Below are positions 1 through 6,905 of a DNA stretch of 10,326 bases, one piece after another (positions within the stretch are counted from its first letter, which is position 1; every line of letters begins with the position of its first letter). The stretch is from Deltaproteobacteria bacterium. Lineage in GTDB: Bacteria; Desulfobacterota; DSM-4660; Desulfatiglandales; Desulfatiglandaceae. Location: contig JAFCZI010000088.1 in the NCBI GenBank assembly GCA_019314425.1, forward strand, positions 1 to 10,326, in the 5' to 3' direction. A program made the position numbers and the translations under genes. The notes beneath the pieces are model-generated. The model was not told where the DNA came from, made no database searches, and saw only the letters and a list, made by a program, of their open reading frames with translations.

Positions 1-845
1 GACTGGTCCCGGATGGTTTTCAGTAACTCCAGATGGGTACAAGTCGATTCGTCCAGGATCATGAACTCACCCATATGATAGGTGACAATTTCTTTGATAT
101 GGGGCGGGAACCCTTTCTGGGTCTTTCTGAGATAGGCAACAAGGGCGCCCGCAGCCGTGATGCCGCTGGGCATGTTTTCACATCCAAACCCTATGAGAGA
201 CCTGACCGAAAGCTGCTCTTTCAGCAGTTCGTCCGCCTTCCGGGGATCAAAGGTTTCCTCATCCAGTATTTCCAGGCGATACCTTGAGAAATCTTTTTCC
301 CGGGTCTTCCGGTCAAGTTCCGAAAGCAATAATTCAGCCGGGTCGATTCTTCCCAGCTCTTCCAAGAGGTTCTCAAAGGAATTGATCTCCGTCAGCCGAA
401 ATTCACCCGTGGAAAGATCCGCATGGGCCAACCCGTAAACACCGTTTTCACCCCAGATGGCCGCCATGAAAAGGTTGGTCTTCCGGTCGAATTCCTTTTC
501 ATCCACCAGGGACCCGGGGGTGACAACGCGAACGACTTCTCGTTTGACGATTCCTTTTGCGGTTTTCGGGTCTTCCACCTGTTCACAGACCGCCACCTTC
601 CAGCCACTGTCAACAAGTTTACCGATGTAGGCTTGATATGCATGATGCGGAATACCGCACATGGGGACTTTTTTGCCGTTGAAGGAGCCCCGGGAAGTCA
701 GTGTAATGCCCAGGATTTTTGCCGCAACTCGGGCATCTTCAAAAAACATTTCGTAAAAATCACCCATGCGAAAAAACAAAATGGCATCCGGAAACGCATC
801 CTTGATGCCCATAAATTGTTTCAGCATGGGGGTTAGTTGGGCCAT
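1..845 (-). CDS. mutS: DNA mismatch repair protein MutS, N-terminal part (runs off the left edge)
   Basis: MutS recognises mismatches and small loops in newly replicated DNA and recruits MutL. Only 281 codons plus two bases are inside the window. The reading begins MAQLTPMLKQFMGIK and carries the mismatch-binding Phe-X-Glu motif as F30-Y31-E32 within RMGDFYEMFFEDA. It continues with MCGIPHHA (about 62-69), CEQVEDP (about 87-93) and VVTPGS (about 107-112). This covers the mismatch-binding domain, the connector domain and the beginning of the core; the ATPase domain lies outside. The start at 845 fits the usual MutS N-terminus. There is no good ribosome binding site next to it: GAGA is too close, and AAAGG, about 15 bases upstream, belongs to the terminal repeat of a palindromic element. 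That element separates mutS from lapB, so the native leader may have been replaced. The identification is secure; the start is likely. Confidence 0.96.
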   Translation of the reverse strand, partial: MAQLTPMLKQFMGIKDAFPDAILFFRMGDFYEMFFEDARVAAKILGITLTSRGSFNGKKVPMCGIPHHAYQAYIGKLVDSGWKVAVCEQVEDPKTAKGIVKREVVRVVTPGSLVDEKEFDRKTNLFMAAIWGENGVYGLAHADLSTGEFRLTEINSFENLLEELGRIDPAELLLSELDRKTREKDFSRYRLEILDEETFDPRKADELLKEQLSVRSLIGFGCENMPSGITAAGALVAYLRKTQKGFPPHIKEIVTYHMGEFMILDESTCTHLELLKTIRDQ

Positions 846-854
846 TTCTCGCTT

Positions 855-998
855 CGAGACCTTTGCAAGACGTCCCCTTTTGCCCAATCTCCGCGTTGCG
901 TTCGGATTTTAATCCTCGAAATATCCAATATATTCCTCCGGTTAAAATCCTCAAGCGCCTTGATCTTGAACGAAATTGAACATTTTGCAAAGGTCTCG
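855..998. repeat. 144-bp imperfect palindrome with 14-bp perfect terminal inverted repeats (MITE-like)
   Basis: The ends are CGAGACCTTTGCAA (855-868) and its exact reverse complement (985-998). An inner pair GGATTTTAA (904-912) and TTAAAATCC (942-950) is also perfect, and the sequence between these pairs partly matches. The unit is therefore two arms of about 57 bp around a loop of about 29 bp (913-941). No protein-coding potential is visible in it. It exactly fills the gap between the lapB stop and the mutS start. No convincing target duplication is seen next to the ends. The structure suggests a non-autonomous transposon or a palindromic intergenic repeat. A purely structural role, such as a processing site between lapB and mutS, is the alternative. 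Confidence 0.75.
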
Positions 999-1001
999 TT
1001 T

Positions 1002-2210
1002 TCAGGGAGATTCGTTGTCGTTGATCAAGCCAATGGTATCCCACTGGTTGCACTGGGGACATTTCCACAGGAGCTCGTTTGGCTCAAAACCGCACTGGGC
1101 ACATCTAAACCTGAGATAGGGAACGTTCAACCCTTCGATAAGCTCGCCGTAATCCGCCAATATATCTTCTGAGGCGCCCCGGTTTAAGAACATCTGCCCC
1201 CTGAACCGCCTCGCTTCCCAGAAACCCGGGTTTAATGAGAGGGCATTGTTGATTTCCTCTAAAGCGCCCGCCATATCATCCTTGTTGTAAAGATAGCGGG
1301 CCAATGCCATATGGGTAAAGGCGTCCGGATTTGAACGGGCGCATTCTTTTAAGAAAACCTCAACCGGTTCCAGATTTTTCATCCGGGTGTAAGCCCCTTC
1401 CAGACGCCGATAGGCCAGAAATGTGAACTGGGGCGCTACTTCGGCCACCTTTTTCCACGCGGCGATGGCTTTTTTGTATTCCTGTTTCTTAAAATGGAGA
1501 TCTCCCAGATGCAGATAAGCGTCAACACATTCTTTTTGAATAGACGTGGCTTTGCTGAAAAGTGTCTTGGCCCTGCCCACGTCATCTTTTTCCTGATACA
1601 CTTTTCCCGCTTCCACCAAATGGTGGGCTAAAATATGCTCATGGTGACCTTTTTCAAGTCCGGCAATTTTTTGCCGGGTGGCGTAAGCGTTTTCCCAGTC
1701 TTTCAACCCTTCATAAATCCGTTCAATTTCTTTAAGGATCCGCACATCATCGGGTTTTTTTTGAGAGACTTGAAGAAATGTTTTGAGCGCACGATTCAGG
1801 AAACCACCTTTGAGGTAGTCTTTACCCAGATCGAAAAGCGCGCCAAGTTTGATTTGTTCATCAAGGTTGGGACGTAAAATGATATTTTGCCGAATTCTGA
1901 TGGCACGGTCGATATCGCCCCTGGATCGATACAGGTTCCCCAGTGTTACATAGGTTTCGATCGTATCTGAATTCACTTGAACAGATTTTGTAAACTCTTC
2001 AATGGCCTGGTCGTGGTCCTCAGACAGGAGGTATTGCACCCCTTTAAAAAAAGACCTGTCCCCCCGATCTGCCGCTACCGGTTGTTGACCTTCCCCGGGC
2101 GAACGCATGCGTTTTCCCAGGAATAGCCCGATCAGCAGAAAAACAATGGCGGTCAGGAGAATCTGCTGGCTTCCACCGCCGAGGAACCACTGCCAGGTTG
2201 ATTCCAACAT
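1002..2210 (-). CDS. lapB: LapB (YciM)-type membrane-anchored TPR protein with C-terminal zinc ribbon
   Basis: In E. coli, LapB works with the FtsH protease to control LpxC and so balances lipopolysaccharide synthesis with phospholipid supply. The 402-residue protein has the full LapB layout. There is one N-terminal membrane segment (about 16-32, ILLTAIVFLLIGLFLG), then a basic linker, then a chain of TPR repeats from about residue 52 to 350 (for example the stretch around YVTLGNLYRSRGDIDRAIRI). It ends in a rubredoxin-like zinc ribbon with C370-A-Q-C373 and C384-P-Q-C387. The start at 2210 has a good ribosome binding site, AAGGAG at 2219-2224, nine bases upstream. The lapA gene lies 66 bp upstream on the same strand, which is the classical lapAB order. 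Assignment is by architecture and neighbour; the partner proteins are not in the window. Confidence 0.93.
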   Translation of the reverse strand: MLESTWQWFLGGGSQQILLTAIVFLLIGLFLGKRMRSPGEGQQPVAADRGDRSFFKGVQYLLSEDHDQAIEEFTKSVQVNSDTIETYVTLGNLYRSRGDIDRAIRIRQNIILRPNLDEQIKLGALFDLGKDYLKGGFLNRALKTFLQVSQKKPDDVRILKEIERIYEGLKDWENAYATRQKIAGLEKGHHEHILAHHLVEAGKVYQEKDDVGRAKTLFSKATSIQKECVDAYLHLGDLHFKKQEYKKAIAAWKKVAEVAPQFTFLAYRRLEGAYTRMKNLEPVEVFLKECARSNPDAFTHMALARYLYNKDDMAGALEEINNALSLNPGFWEARRFRGQMFLNRGASEDILADYGELIEGLNVPYLRFRCAQCGFEPNELLWKCPQCNQWDTIGLINDNESP

Positions 2211-2276
2211 GGGGATCGCTCCTTCACATTCAAAATATCCAATCTGACAGCTTCGAATCTACAGGAAGCGGCATGA

Positions 2277-2642
2277 TCAAGCGTTGACGGGGGGAGACAC
2301 CGGGCTCACATCGCCGCCTGAACTGATGTCTTCCGTTATAACGGGTAGATTTCGCAGGGAATTCAGCTCCATCTCATTGCTTTTCACGTCCTTCATCAGG
2401 GCTTTGATCTGCCGCTTGAACGAAAAGCGCTCCGAAAGCCCGAAAAACCAGATCACCATCACGCCGAAGAGAAACGCCACCACCGCAATCAGAAATATGG
2501 ACAAGTCTGCGGTCTGGTAGTTCAAAAAAAGCAAGTTTGCCCTAAAATTGATGGTGGTTGATAAGGCGGCATAGTTTTGAACCGACAGCACCACAATCAG
2601 AAGTAAAAAAAGAATCACAACAAGCACCTTGATCTGTTTCAT
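2277..2642 (-). CDS. lapA: LapA (YciS) family inner-membrane protein, DUF1049
   Basis: A small membrane protein of 121 residues. The first membrane segment is at about 5-22 and is followed by the VQN signature typical of the family (21-23). A second segment is at about 47-68 (LSIFLIAVVAFLFGVMVIWFF). A basic, probably coiled-coil cytoplasmic stretch follows (about 71-100), and then an acidic Ser/Pro-rich tail that looks disordered. LapA accompanies LapB in lipopolysaccharide assembly. The start at 2642 is supported by GGAGG at 2649-2653, six bases away. lapB follows after 66 bp, so the two are probably co-transcribed. A palindromic element with direct repeats lies only about 45 bp upstream and may have separated the gene from its original promoter. 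I could not find a convincing promoter in the short remaining leader. Confidence 0.88.
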   Translation of the reverse strand: MKQIKVLVVILFLLLIVVLSVQNYAALSTTINFRANLLFLNYQTADLSIFLIAVVAFLFGVMVIWFFGLSERFSFKRQIKALMKDVKSNEMELNSLRNLPVITEDISSGGDVSPVSPPVNA

Positions 2643-2686
2643 ACAGAACCTCCATATTCAGTCGTCAATTTCTAAAGTTTATGGCA

Positions 2687-2865
2687 CAACCCATGATGGC
2701 CTCGTAAAAAATCACAAATCCACCCATAGATGGCGTTGTAAAAGGTTCCATATACAAGGCGTAGTGGTTTTCCAGGATCGTAGGCATACATACAGTATGT
2801 TGAGATTCTGAAAAATCACTGCAACGCAGTAGATGGGACTTTTTACGACGCCATCAACCCATGAT
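2687..2865. mobile_element. Palindromic element, copy 1, with 11-bp flanking direct repeats
   Basis: The perfect direct repeat CAACCCATGAT occurs at 2687-2697 and again at 2855-2865, exactly at the two ends of a 157-bp unit (2698-2854). The unit starts GGCCTCGTAAAAAATC and ends with the reverse complement of GGCGTCGTAAAAAGTC, so it has terminal inverted repeats. A second copy of the terminal motif, GATGGCGTTGTAAAA, starts inside at 2729. From there to 2855 the unit is an imperfect palindrome with arms of about 60 bp (2729-2789 and 2795-2855) and the tip CATAC/GTATG. It has no coding capacity and lies between lapA and the phosphoesterase. Two related copies lie near the acyl carrier protein gene. 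It looks like a non-autonomous mobile element moved by a transposase encoded elsewhere. Confidence 0.82.
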
Positions 2866-2890
2866 ATAGAAAAAAACCAAAAAATAGCCG

Positions 2891-3367
2891 CTAAACCGGG
2901 ATAATATGGCCCTTAACCGTTTCCGTCACCTCCAGGATGCCGATGCTGTTCACACCGCTGGCGCTGTATCCGGTAGCCGTGCCGGGGTTAAAGAACAAGA
3001 CCCCGTTTTTTTCGTGGTTGCTGGCAATGTGGGAGTGACCATAAATAATCACATCCACCTTCGGAAAAAGTGGCAGGATCCGCTCCTCCAATCCGCTGGC
3101 GGGCCCCCAGCCATGAACAATTCCCAATGAAAAGTTTCCCACATCTACAATCTTTTTTTCGGGGAGCAGGGCTTTTATTTCCAGAGGGTCCATATTCCCC
3201 TGAACACCATGAAACACACCTTTTTCCAGGAAATCAACAATACTGGAAGATACAATGTCTCCGGCATGAATAATCATATCCACATCGGACAGGTAGATGT
3301 TATAAATGTCAACAAGTTCCTGGGTAACCTGATAGAGATGCGTATCCGAAAGTACCCCGATTCTCAT
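2891..3367 (-). CDS. YfcE/MJ0936-family metallophosphoesterase
   Basis: A compact calcineurin-like phosphoesterase of 158 residues that should hydrolyse phosphodiesters or phosphomonoesters with two bound metal ions; the natural substrate is unknown. Metal-binding residues are visible in order: D8 and H10 (VLSDTH), D37 (HAGD), N58 (QGNMD), H85 (VHGW), H111 and H113 (GHSH). The length fits this family. I place the start at 3367 (MRIGVLSDTH) because the family begins there and because GGAG lies seven bases upstream. In addition, a good promoter lies at 3424-3451, inside the alternative 28-residue N-terminal extension. The gene is divergent from the zinc-ribbon gene to its right. It points towards lapA, but a mobile palindrome lies between them, so an operon with lapA is doubtful. 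Confidence 0.9.
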   Translation of the reverse strand: MRIGVLSDTHLYQVTQELVDIYNIYLSDVDMIIHAGDIVSSSIVDFLEKGVFHGVQGNMDPLEIKALLPEKKIVDVGNFSLGIVHGWGPASGLEERILPLFPKVDVIIYGHSHIASNHEKNGVLFFNPGTATGYSASGVNSIGILEVTETVKGHIIPV

Positions 3368-3423
3368 GCCTTCACTCCAAAAAGCAAGGGACGAACAACC
3401 CCCGAAAATAAAAACCATTTGGG

Positions 3424-3451
3424 AGTATATCAACCCACGAAAAAAAGACAA
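3424..3451 (-). promoter_or_regulatory. Candidate sigma-70 promoter of the phosphoesterase gene
   Basis: On the minus strand there is a -35 box TTGTCT (3446-3451), a 16-bp spacer and a -10 box TATACT (3424-3429, five of six consensus bases). Transcription would start near 3417, giving a leader of about 50 nt before the ATG at 3367. It overlaps the longer alternative reading frame and so supports the short start. Confidence 0.42.
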
Positions 3452-3477
3452 GATTTATCTGAGCTACGGCTGGGTCA

Positions 3478-3506
3478 TTGACGGAGGAAAGATATTTTGC
3501 AATAAC
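3478..3506 (+). promoter_or_regulatory. Candidate sigma-70 promoter of the FmdB-like gene
   Basis: TTGACG (3478-3483) is followed after exactly 17 bp by AATAAC (3501-3506, four of six). The start codon at 3547 would be about 35 nt downstream of the transcription start. This also argues that the real start is 3547 and not an in-frame ATG at 3478, which would overlap the -35 box. The -10 box is only moderate. Confidence 0.35.
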
Positions 3507-3546
3507 AACGGACGATCAAACCACATCGAAAATGAAAGGTGGACCG

Positions 3547-4032
3547 ATGCCGGTATACGAATTCTATTGTTCTGAATGCCATACGATTTTCAACTTCCTC
3601 TCCAAAACCGTAAATACGGAAAAGAGCCCCCTGTGCCCGCAGTGCGGCAAGGTAACGCTGGAACGGCACATGTCTGTTTTCGCCACACCGCGCAATCGGG
3701 GGGAAGAAGATTCACCCCTTCCGGATCTGGACGAAAGCAAAATGGAACAAGCCATGAACCTGCTGGCGACAGAAGCGGAGCATCTGGATGAGAATGATCC
3801 CAGGCAAGCCGCCAAACTCATGCGCAAGTTAACGGATATGACCGGGATCAATCTGGGGGATGGCATGGAAGAGGCCCTGAGCCGCATGGAAAGGGGCGAG
3901 GACCCGGAGGCCATCGAATCTGAAATGGGGGATACTCTGGAAGGGGAAGACCCCTTCTCGTTTGGGAAAAAATCCATCAAGGCTCGCAAAAAGCGACCCC
4001 CAAAGGTTGATGAAACCCTTTATGATTTGTAA
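3547..4032 (+). CDS. FmdB-family zinc-ribbon regulatory-type protein with acidic C-terminal extension
   Basis: The N-terminus MPVYEFYCSECHTIF, followed by SPLCPQCGK, is the FmdB/CxxC_CxxC_SSSS zinc ribbon, with ligands C8, C11, C30 and C33. Members of this family were linked to regulation of formamidase genes, but most have no known function. The protein has 161 residues. After the ribbon comes a long, strongly acidic and helical region (about 54-145) rich in Glu, Asp and Met, and a basic Lys/Arg patch (about 147-155, KSIKARKKR). This tail is much longer than a minimal FmdB ribbon. The start at 3547 is preceded by AAAGGTGG, at proper spacing. The gene is divergent from the phosphoesterase and convergent with the UPF0280 gene. 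Function remains unknown; nucleic-acid or protein binding is a guess from the ribbon. Confidence 0.8.
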   Translation: MPVYEFYCSECHTIFNFLSKTVNTEKSPLCPQCGKVTLERHMSVFATPRNRGEEDSPLPDLDESKMEQAMNLLATEAEHLDENDPRQAAKLMRKLTDMTGINLGDGMEEALSRMERGEDPEAIESEMGDTLEGEDPFSFGKKSIKARKKRPPKVDETLYDL

Positions 4033-4035
4033 AAA

Positions 4036-4068
4036 CATAGGGTGCAGGGGGCAGTTTTCAGCGGGCAG
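4036..4068 (+). repeat. Short dispersed repeat, copy 1
   Basis: This 33-bp stretch matches 6825-6857 at 28 of 33 positions; the first 14 bases, CATAGGGTGCAGGG, are identical. It lies in the 47-bp gap between two convergent genes. No hairpin or terminator is evident in it. It may be a fragment of an intergenic repeat family. Confidence 0.5.
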
Positions 4069-4079
4069 AAAAATCAGCT

Positions 4080-4808
4080 TCAAATCTCAACCAGTTCGAC
4101 ATCCCCCCACGTGGCCATGGTATCTTTCACAATCACAGCCCCCCCCAGAATACCCCCAATCTCCTCCGCCCAATGGGCCGCATGTTCAAGGTCAGCGCGT
4201 TTCATGACCCGGTTCCCCAGGGCAGTGGCGGCGGCATCGGCCAGGGCGGTTGATTTGGAAAGAAGGCAAACCACGTCGGTAATCCCACGGCTTAGGGAAT
4301 GACCCACGGTTGCGGAGGAAGAACATATGCCGAGCGGCATCTGCCGCTCCGGAATGCGCAGTCCGAATTTTCCACTCAAAGGGGAATCCCCCGCAAAAAT
4401 TGAGACCGTGACGGGCCGTTTGGCCGTCAAAAAGATATCCCCCCCGTTTTCAATAATCACCTGTTCACTCAAATCAAAGAGCGCCTCTCCCACCCATTGC
4501 GCCATCGCCCCGGCCACAGACGCCATTGGGCCTACGCCGGCTTTTAGGGCCGAATGGATCATATCCTTGACAATGGGGGGGGCACAGGGGTCGTCACAAA
4601 GCGGCACAAGTGACGTCAGAAATTCAGGATGAAATTCAATATAGGTTTCGAGCTGGTGACGAAACATGAAGACCAGATCTCGGACTTGCTTTTCAAGATC
4701 CGATTCCGCACCAATCCACAGATCGGTCTCGCCCACAACCACTTGAAAGGATTCCAGGCCTTTGGCGTGAACGCTATGTCTGTAGGTGCGCTCCTGATAG
4801 GTTGGCAT
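4080..4808 (-). CDS. UPF0280 family protein (ApbE-like fold)
   Basis: A 242-residue protein of the UPF0280 family, found mainly in methanogens and anaerobic bacteria and related to the ApbE flavin transferase superfamily; its reaction is not established. Family hallmarks are seen in order: GVGPMASVAGAMAQWVG (about 91-107), IENGGDIFL (about 119-127), the Ser-rich turn ICSSSATVGHSLSRG (about 161-175), and ADAAATALGNRV (about 190-201). No signal peptide or membrane segment is visible, so it is probably cytoplasmic. The start at 4808 follows a weak Shine-Dalgarno sequence (AAGG about 13 bases away). Upstream is a 53-nt leader segment preceded by a terminator-like hairpin. Expression may therefore depend on read-through from a promoter near 5150. 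Methanogen relatives have been discussed in connection with cofactor metabolism; that is inference here. Confidence 0.85.
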   Translation of the reverse strand: MPTYQERTYRHSVHAKGLESFQVVVGETDLWIGAESDLEKQVRDLVFMFRHQLETYIEFHPEFLTSLVPLCDDPCAPPIVKDMIHSALKAGVGPMASVAGAMAQWVGEALFDLSEQVIIENGGDIFLTAKRPVTVSIFAGDSPLSGKFGLRIPERQMPLGICSSSATVGHSLSRGITDVVCLLSKSTALADAAATALGNRVMKRADLEHAAHWAEEIGGILGGAVIVKDTMATWGDVELVEI

Positions 4809-4860
4809 TCTTTTAGATGTGCCTTGAGATTGGGCGAAAGGGGGCGCTTTCCAAAGGTCT

Positions 4861-4883
4861 AAAAAAAAAGCTTCCCGGAATGC
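4861..4883 (-). terminator. Terminator-like hairpin with nine U residues
   Basis: Read on the minus strand, GCATTCCGGGAAGC (4883-4870) can form a short bulged stem (GC and TTC pairing with GAA and GC). A run of nine T residues (4869-4861) follows directly. The stem is short, but the U-tract is long. It lies 53 bp before the UPF0280 start and about 270 bp after a strong minus-strand promoter. Confidence 0.45.
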
Positions 4884-5144
4884 CGTTGTTTTCCTCCAGA
4901 CTAATCTTCCCTCCTAAGGGTTTTCAAGATCTTGGAAGAACAGATGCACGCACACCCGAGAAGCCGTAATTTAAGCGCCACCGCTGCTTCCCTGTTTTTT
5001 GGAGCTGGATGACACTTAAAAACATCACTTCCTTGAACAGTGCCCACATTAAATTTTCCGGGGACACCGTTACACGACGGGCGTTGCAAAATCCTTGCCA
5101 TAAATATATTGCCTTAAAACTACCTGATCTAGCGAATATTTACA
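4861..5144 (-). ncRNA. Candidate structured transcript of about 280 nt (ncRNA, leader or small-protein gene)
   Basis: This is the main part of the 429-bp stretch without a recognised gene (4809-5237). It runs from the predicted start of a near-consensus promoter to a U-tract hairpin. Local stems on the minus strand include GUGUCC/GGGCAC (5067-5062 with 5045-5040), GGGAAGC/GCUUCUC (4992-4986 with 4964-4958) and UCUUCC/GGAAGA (4939-4934 with 4910-4905). The second of these encloses a perfect AGCG-GUGG-CGCU hairpin (4985-4974). I do not recognise 6S, RNase P, tmRNA or SRP RNA core motifs. A 66-codon frame (5101-4901, starting MARILQRPSC, five cysteines, no similarity I know) lies inside it, with only a poorly spaced AAGG as ribosome site. 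It could therefore be a stand-alone RNA, an attenuated leader of the UPF0280 gene, or a small gene. Confidence 0.35.
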
Positions 5145-5150
5145 GGGTTC

Positions 5151-5179
5151 ATTAGAAAAAGAGGTGTCGAGTGTATCAA
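5151..5179 (-). promoter_or_regulatory. Strong candidate sigma-70 promoter in front of the candidate RNA
   Basis: On the minus strand, TTGATA (5174-5179), exactly 17 bp, then TCTAAT (5151-5156): five of six matches in each box. Just upstream are two 11-bp direct repeats, AAAAAAACCAC at 5178-5188 and 5201-5211, 23 bp apart on the plus strand. These are T-tracts on the transcribed side that resemble UP-element or activator repeats. It drives transcription leftwards, away from the end of the NAD(P)HX repair gene. Confidence 0.55.
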
Positions 5180-5237
5180 AAAAACCACAGATATGGCAGT
5201 AAAAAAACCACGTATAGGATAATTGGCGGCTTACCAT

Positions 5238-6812
5238 TCAAATGATTCGAACCCCCTCATAACGACGCGTGAAGTCGGCGCTGAGCCCCTCCCTATCCTT
5301 TTTGAGGGCCAGGGGTAAATGCTCAAGAATATCCTGGGCCGTCATCCCGTCCGCGCCTTTTGCTTCCGCTGCAAGATCCCCGGAAAAACCATGAAGAAAC
5401 ACCCCTTTCAAAACAGCATCTTCAAGGTCCAGACCCAGCCCGAACATGGCGGCAATGACCCCGGTTAAAACATCGCCTGAACCGGCCGTGGCCATACCTG
5501 AATTTCCCGACATGTTCATGAAAACCCGGGCATCCGGCAACCCAACCAGGCTGTGTGCACCTTTCAATACGATCGTCGCCTGTAACGCTTCCGAAGTTCT
5601 TTGCAGGATCTCTATGCTGTCATGGTCAATTTTCTGCGCATCGACCCCCGTAATCCTGGCCATTTCACCCAAATGGGGCGTCAAAACGGTTGCCGGGCCA
5701 CGCGCTTTTAAGATTTGAAGGTCGCTGCAAACGGCGGTAATCCCATCTCCATCCAGCAGAAGGGGGACTTCCAGCTCTTTAACGAGGGCTCTCACCAGGC
5801 CTTGGGTTTCCGCATCCAGCGATAAACCGGGGCCCATCACAACCATGTCCATTTGATTGGCCAGATCCAGCAGAACATCCTTGTTCTCAAGGGCGATACT
5901 CCCGGATTCAGTCTGTTTTTGAGGCAATAAAACAATTTCGCTGCCCTTACCGGCGATAAACGGTGTGATAGATTCAGGGGCGGCCAGACGTGAATACCCG
6001 CCACCAGCTTTCAGAAAAGACAGGGCCGAAAAGTAAGGCGCACCCAAATAGCCTGAAGCGCCGGAGATAAATAGAACCTGCCCCATGCTCCCCTTATGAG
6101 CGTTGGCATCCCTTGCGGGAAGGCTTATGTGCGGCGTAATACTGACCTTCAGATCGTTGGAATCGTACAATTCGGGTGGAAAGGAGATATGGGTTACAAC
6201 CAACTCACCGCATAAATCATGGCCTGGGAATATGAGATTTCCCAGCTTTGGAAGGCCGAAGGTCACCGTGTAATCCGCCTTTACGGAAATCCCCATCACT
6301 TCTCCCGTATCCCCTGAAACACCGGAAGGGATATCCGCGCTGAACACGGTCTTTCCACTTTGGTTAATGGTGTGGATAATGTCCCGATAAAAGCCTTTCA
6401 CTTCCCGCTCAAGCCCGGTCCCCAGGATGGCATCCACGATGGCATCCGAGTGCGTGATATCCATATGAACCGATGGTTCGTCTCGAACTTCACGGATCTC
6501 AACGGGCAGAGATTTCAAAATATCCAGGTTCAACTTTGCCGCCCCCCGGTACTTTTTCGGGTCCCCCAGAATGAATACCTTGACAATCCCCCCATTTGAA
6601 TGAAGCTTCCTCGCAATAACGAAACCATCACCGCCATTATTGCCCATTCCGCAAAAAACAACGAAACGTTTACGCTTGATGCCCAATGCGTTCAGAATAA
6701 CGAAATAGACCGCATCACCGGCATTTTCCATGAGCAGTTCTTCTTTAATGCCATAGGTTTCGATGGCAGTCCTGTCCAGGTTTCTCATTTCAGTGACGTT
6801 GCTGATTTTCAT
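5238..6812 (-). CDS. nnr: Bifunctional NAD(P)H-hydrate epimerase / ADP-dependent NAD(P)H-hydrate dehydratase
   Basis: This enzyme repairs damaged NADH and NADPH hydrates. The N-terminal epimerase half converts the R to the S form, and the C-terminal dehydratase half restores NAD(P)H using ADP. In the 524-residue protein, the epimerase half (about 1-215) carries the loop GMGNNGGDG (about 55-63) and DAILGTG. The dehydratase half (about 225-515) carries GSMGQVLFISG, LLDGDGI, LTPHLGE, VLKGAHSLV and the catalytic TAGSGDVLTG with D447. Many bacteria have DADAL-type sequence where DGDGI stands here, a small variation. The start at 6812 (MKISNVTEM) is preferred because AAAGG lies seven bases upstream. 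An in-frame ATG at 6827 has no ribosome site and lies in a dispersed repeat. The gene is divergent from the thioesterase to its right. Confidence 0.93.
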   Translation of the reverse strand: MKISNVTEMRNLDRTAIETYGIKEELLMENAGDAVYFVILNALGIKRKRFVVFCGMGNNGGDGFVIARKLHSNGGIVKVFILGDPKKYRGAAKLNLDILKSLPVEIREVRDEPSVHMDITHSDAIVDAILGTGLEREVKGFYRDIIHTINQSGKTVFSADIPSGVSGDTGEVMGISVKADYTVTFGLPKLGNLIFPGHDLCGELVVTHISFPPELYDSNDLKVSITPHISLPARDANAHKGSMGQVLFISGASGYLGAPYFSALSFLKAGGGYSRLAAPESITPFIAGKGSEIVLLPQKQTESGSIALENKDVLLDLANQMDMVVMGPGLSLDAETQGLVRALVKELEVPLLLDGDGITAVCSDLQILKARGPATVLTPHLGEMARITGVDAQKIDHDSIEILQRTSEALQATIVLKGAHSLVGLPDARVFMNMSGNSGMATAGSGDVLTGVIAAMFGLGLDLEDAVLKGVFLHGFSGDLAAEAKGADGMTAQDILEHLPLALKKDREGLSADFTRRYEGVRII

Positions 6813-6824
6813 GGTTTCGCCTTT

Positions 6825-6857
6825 CATAGGGTGCAGGGTTCAGTTGTCAGGGTGCAG
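6825..6857 (+). repeat. Short dispersed repeat, copy 2
   Basis: This matches 4036-4068 at 28 of 33 positions in the same orientation, sharing CATAGGGTGCAGGG and CAGTT-TCAG blocks. It also has a short internal repetition, AGGGTGCAGG (6828-6837 and 6849-6858). It covers the ribosome-site region of the alternative start of the NAD(P)HX repair gene, which argues against that start. Confidence 0.5.
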
Positions 6858-6905
6858 GATGTATGTAGATGGTATCAATACACCCTGGATGCCGTCAATA
6901 AATTC

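Noticed and set aside
423..836. 137-codon plus-strand frame at the left edge, with others at 33-287 and 157-438
   Set aside because: They lie opposite the clear MutS reading frame and have no recognisable content.
837..1172. Plus-strand frame of 111 codons across the palindrome before mutS
   Set aside because: It is composed of the palindromic element and the antisense of the LapB zinc ribbon.
3368..3451. 28-residue N-terminal extension of the phosphoesterase resembling a lipoprotein signal (FIFGGCSS)
   Set aside because: The conserved domain begins at MRIGVLSDTH with its own ribosome site, and a good promoter lies inside the extension. The lipobox-like stretch lacks a proper basic N-terminus and hydrophobic core.
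4910..4924. Possible plus-strand terminator CCCTCCTAAGGG followed by TTTT
   Set aside because: The stem is only 4 bp, and no plus-strand gene ends nearby; the same bases take part in a minus-strand hairpin.
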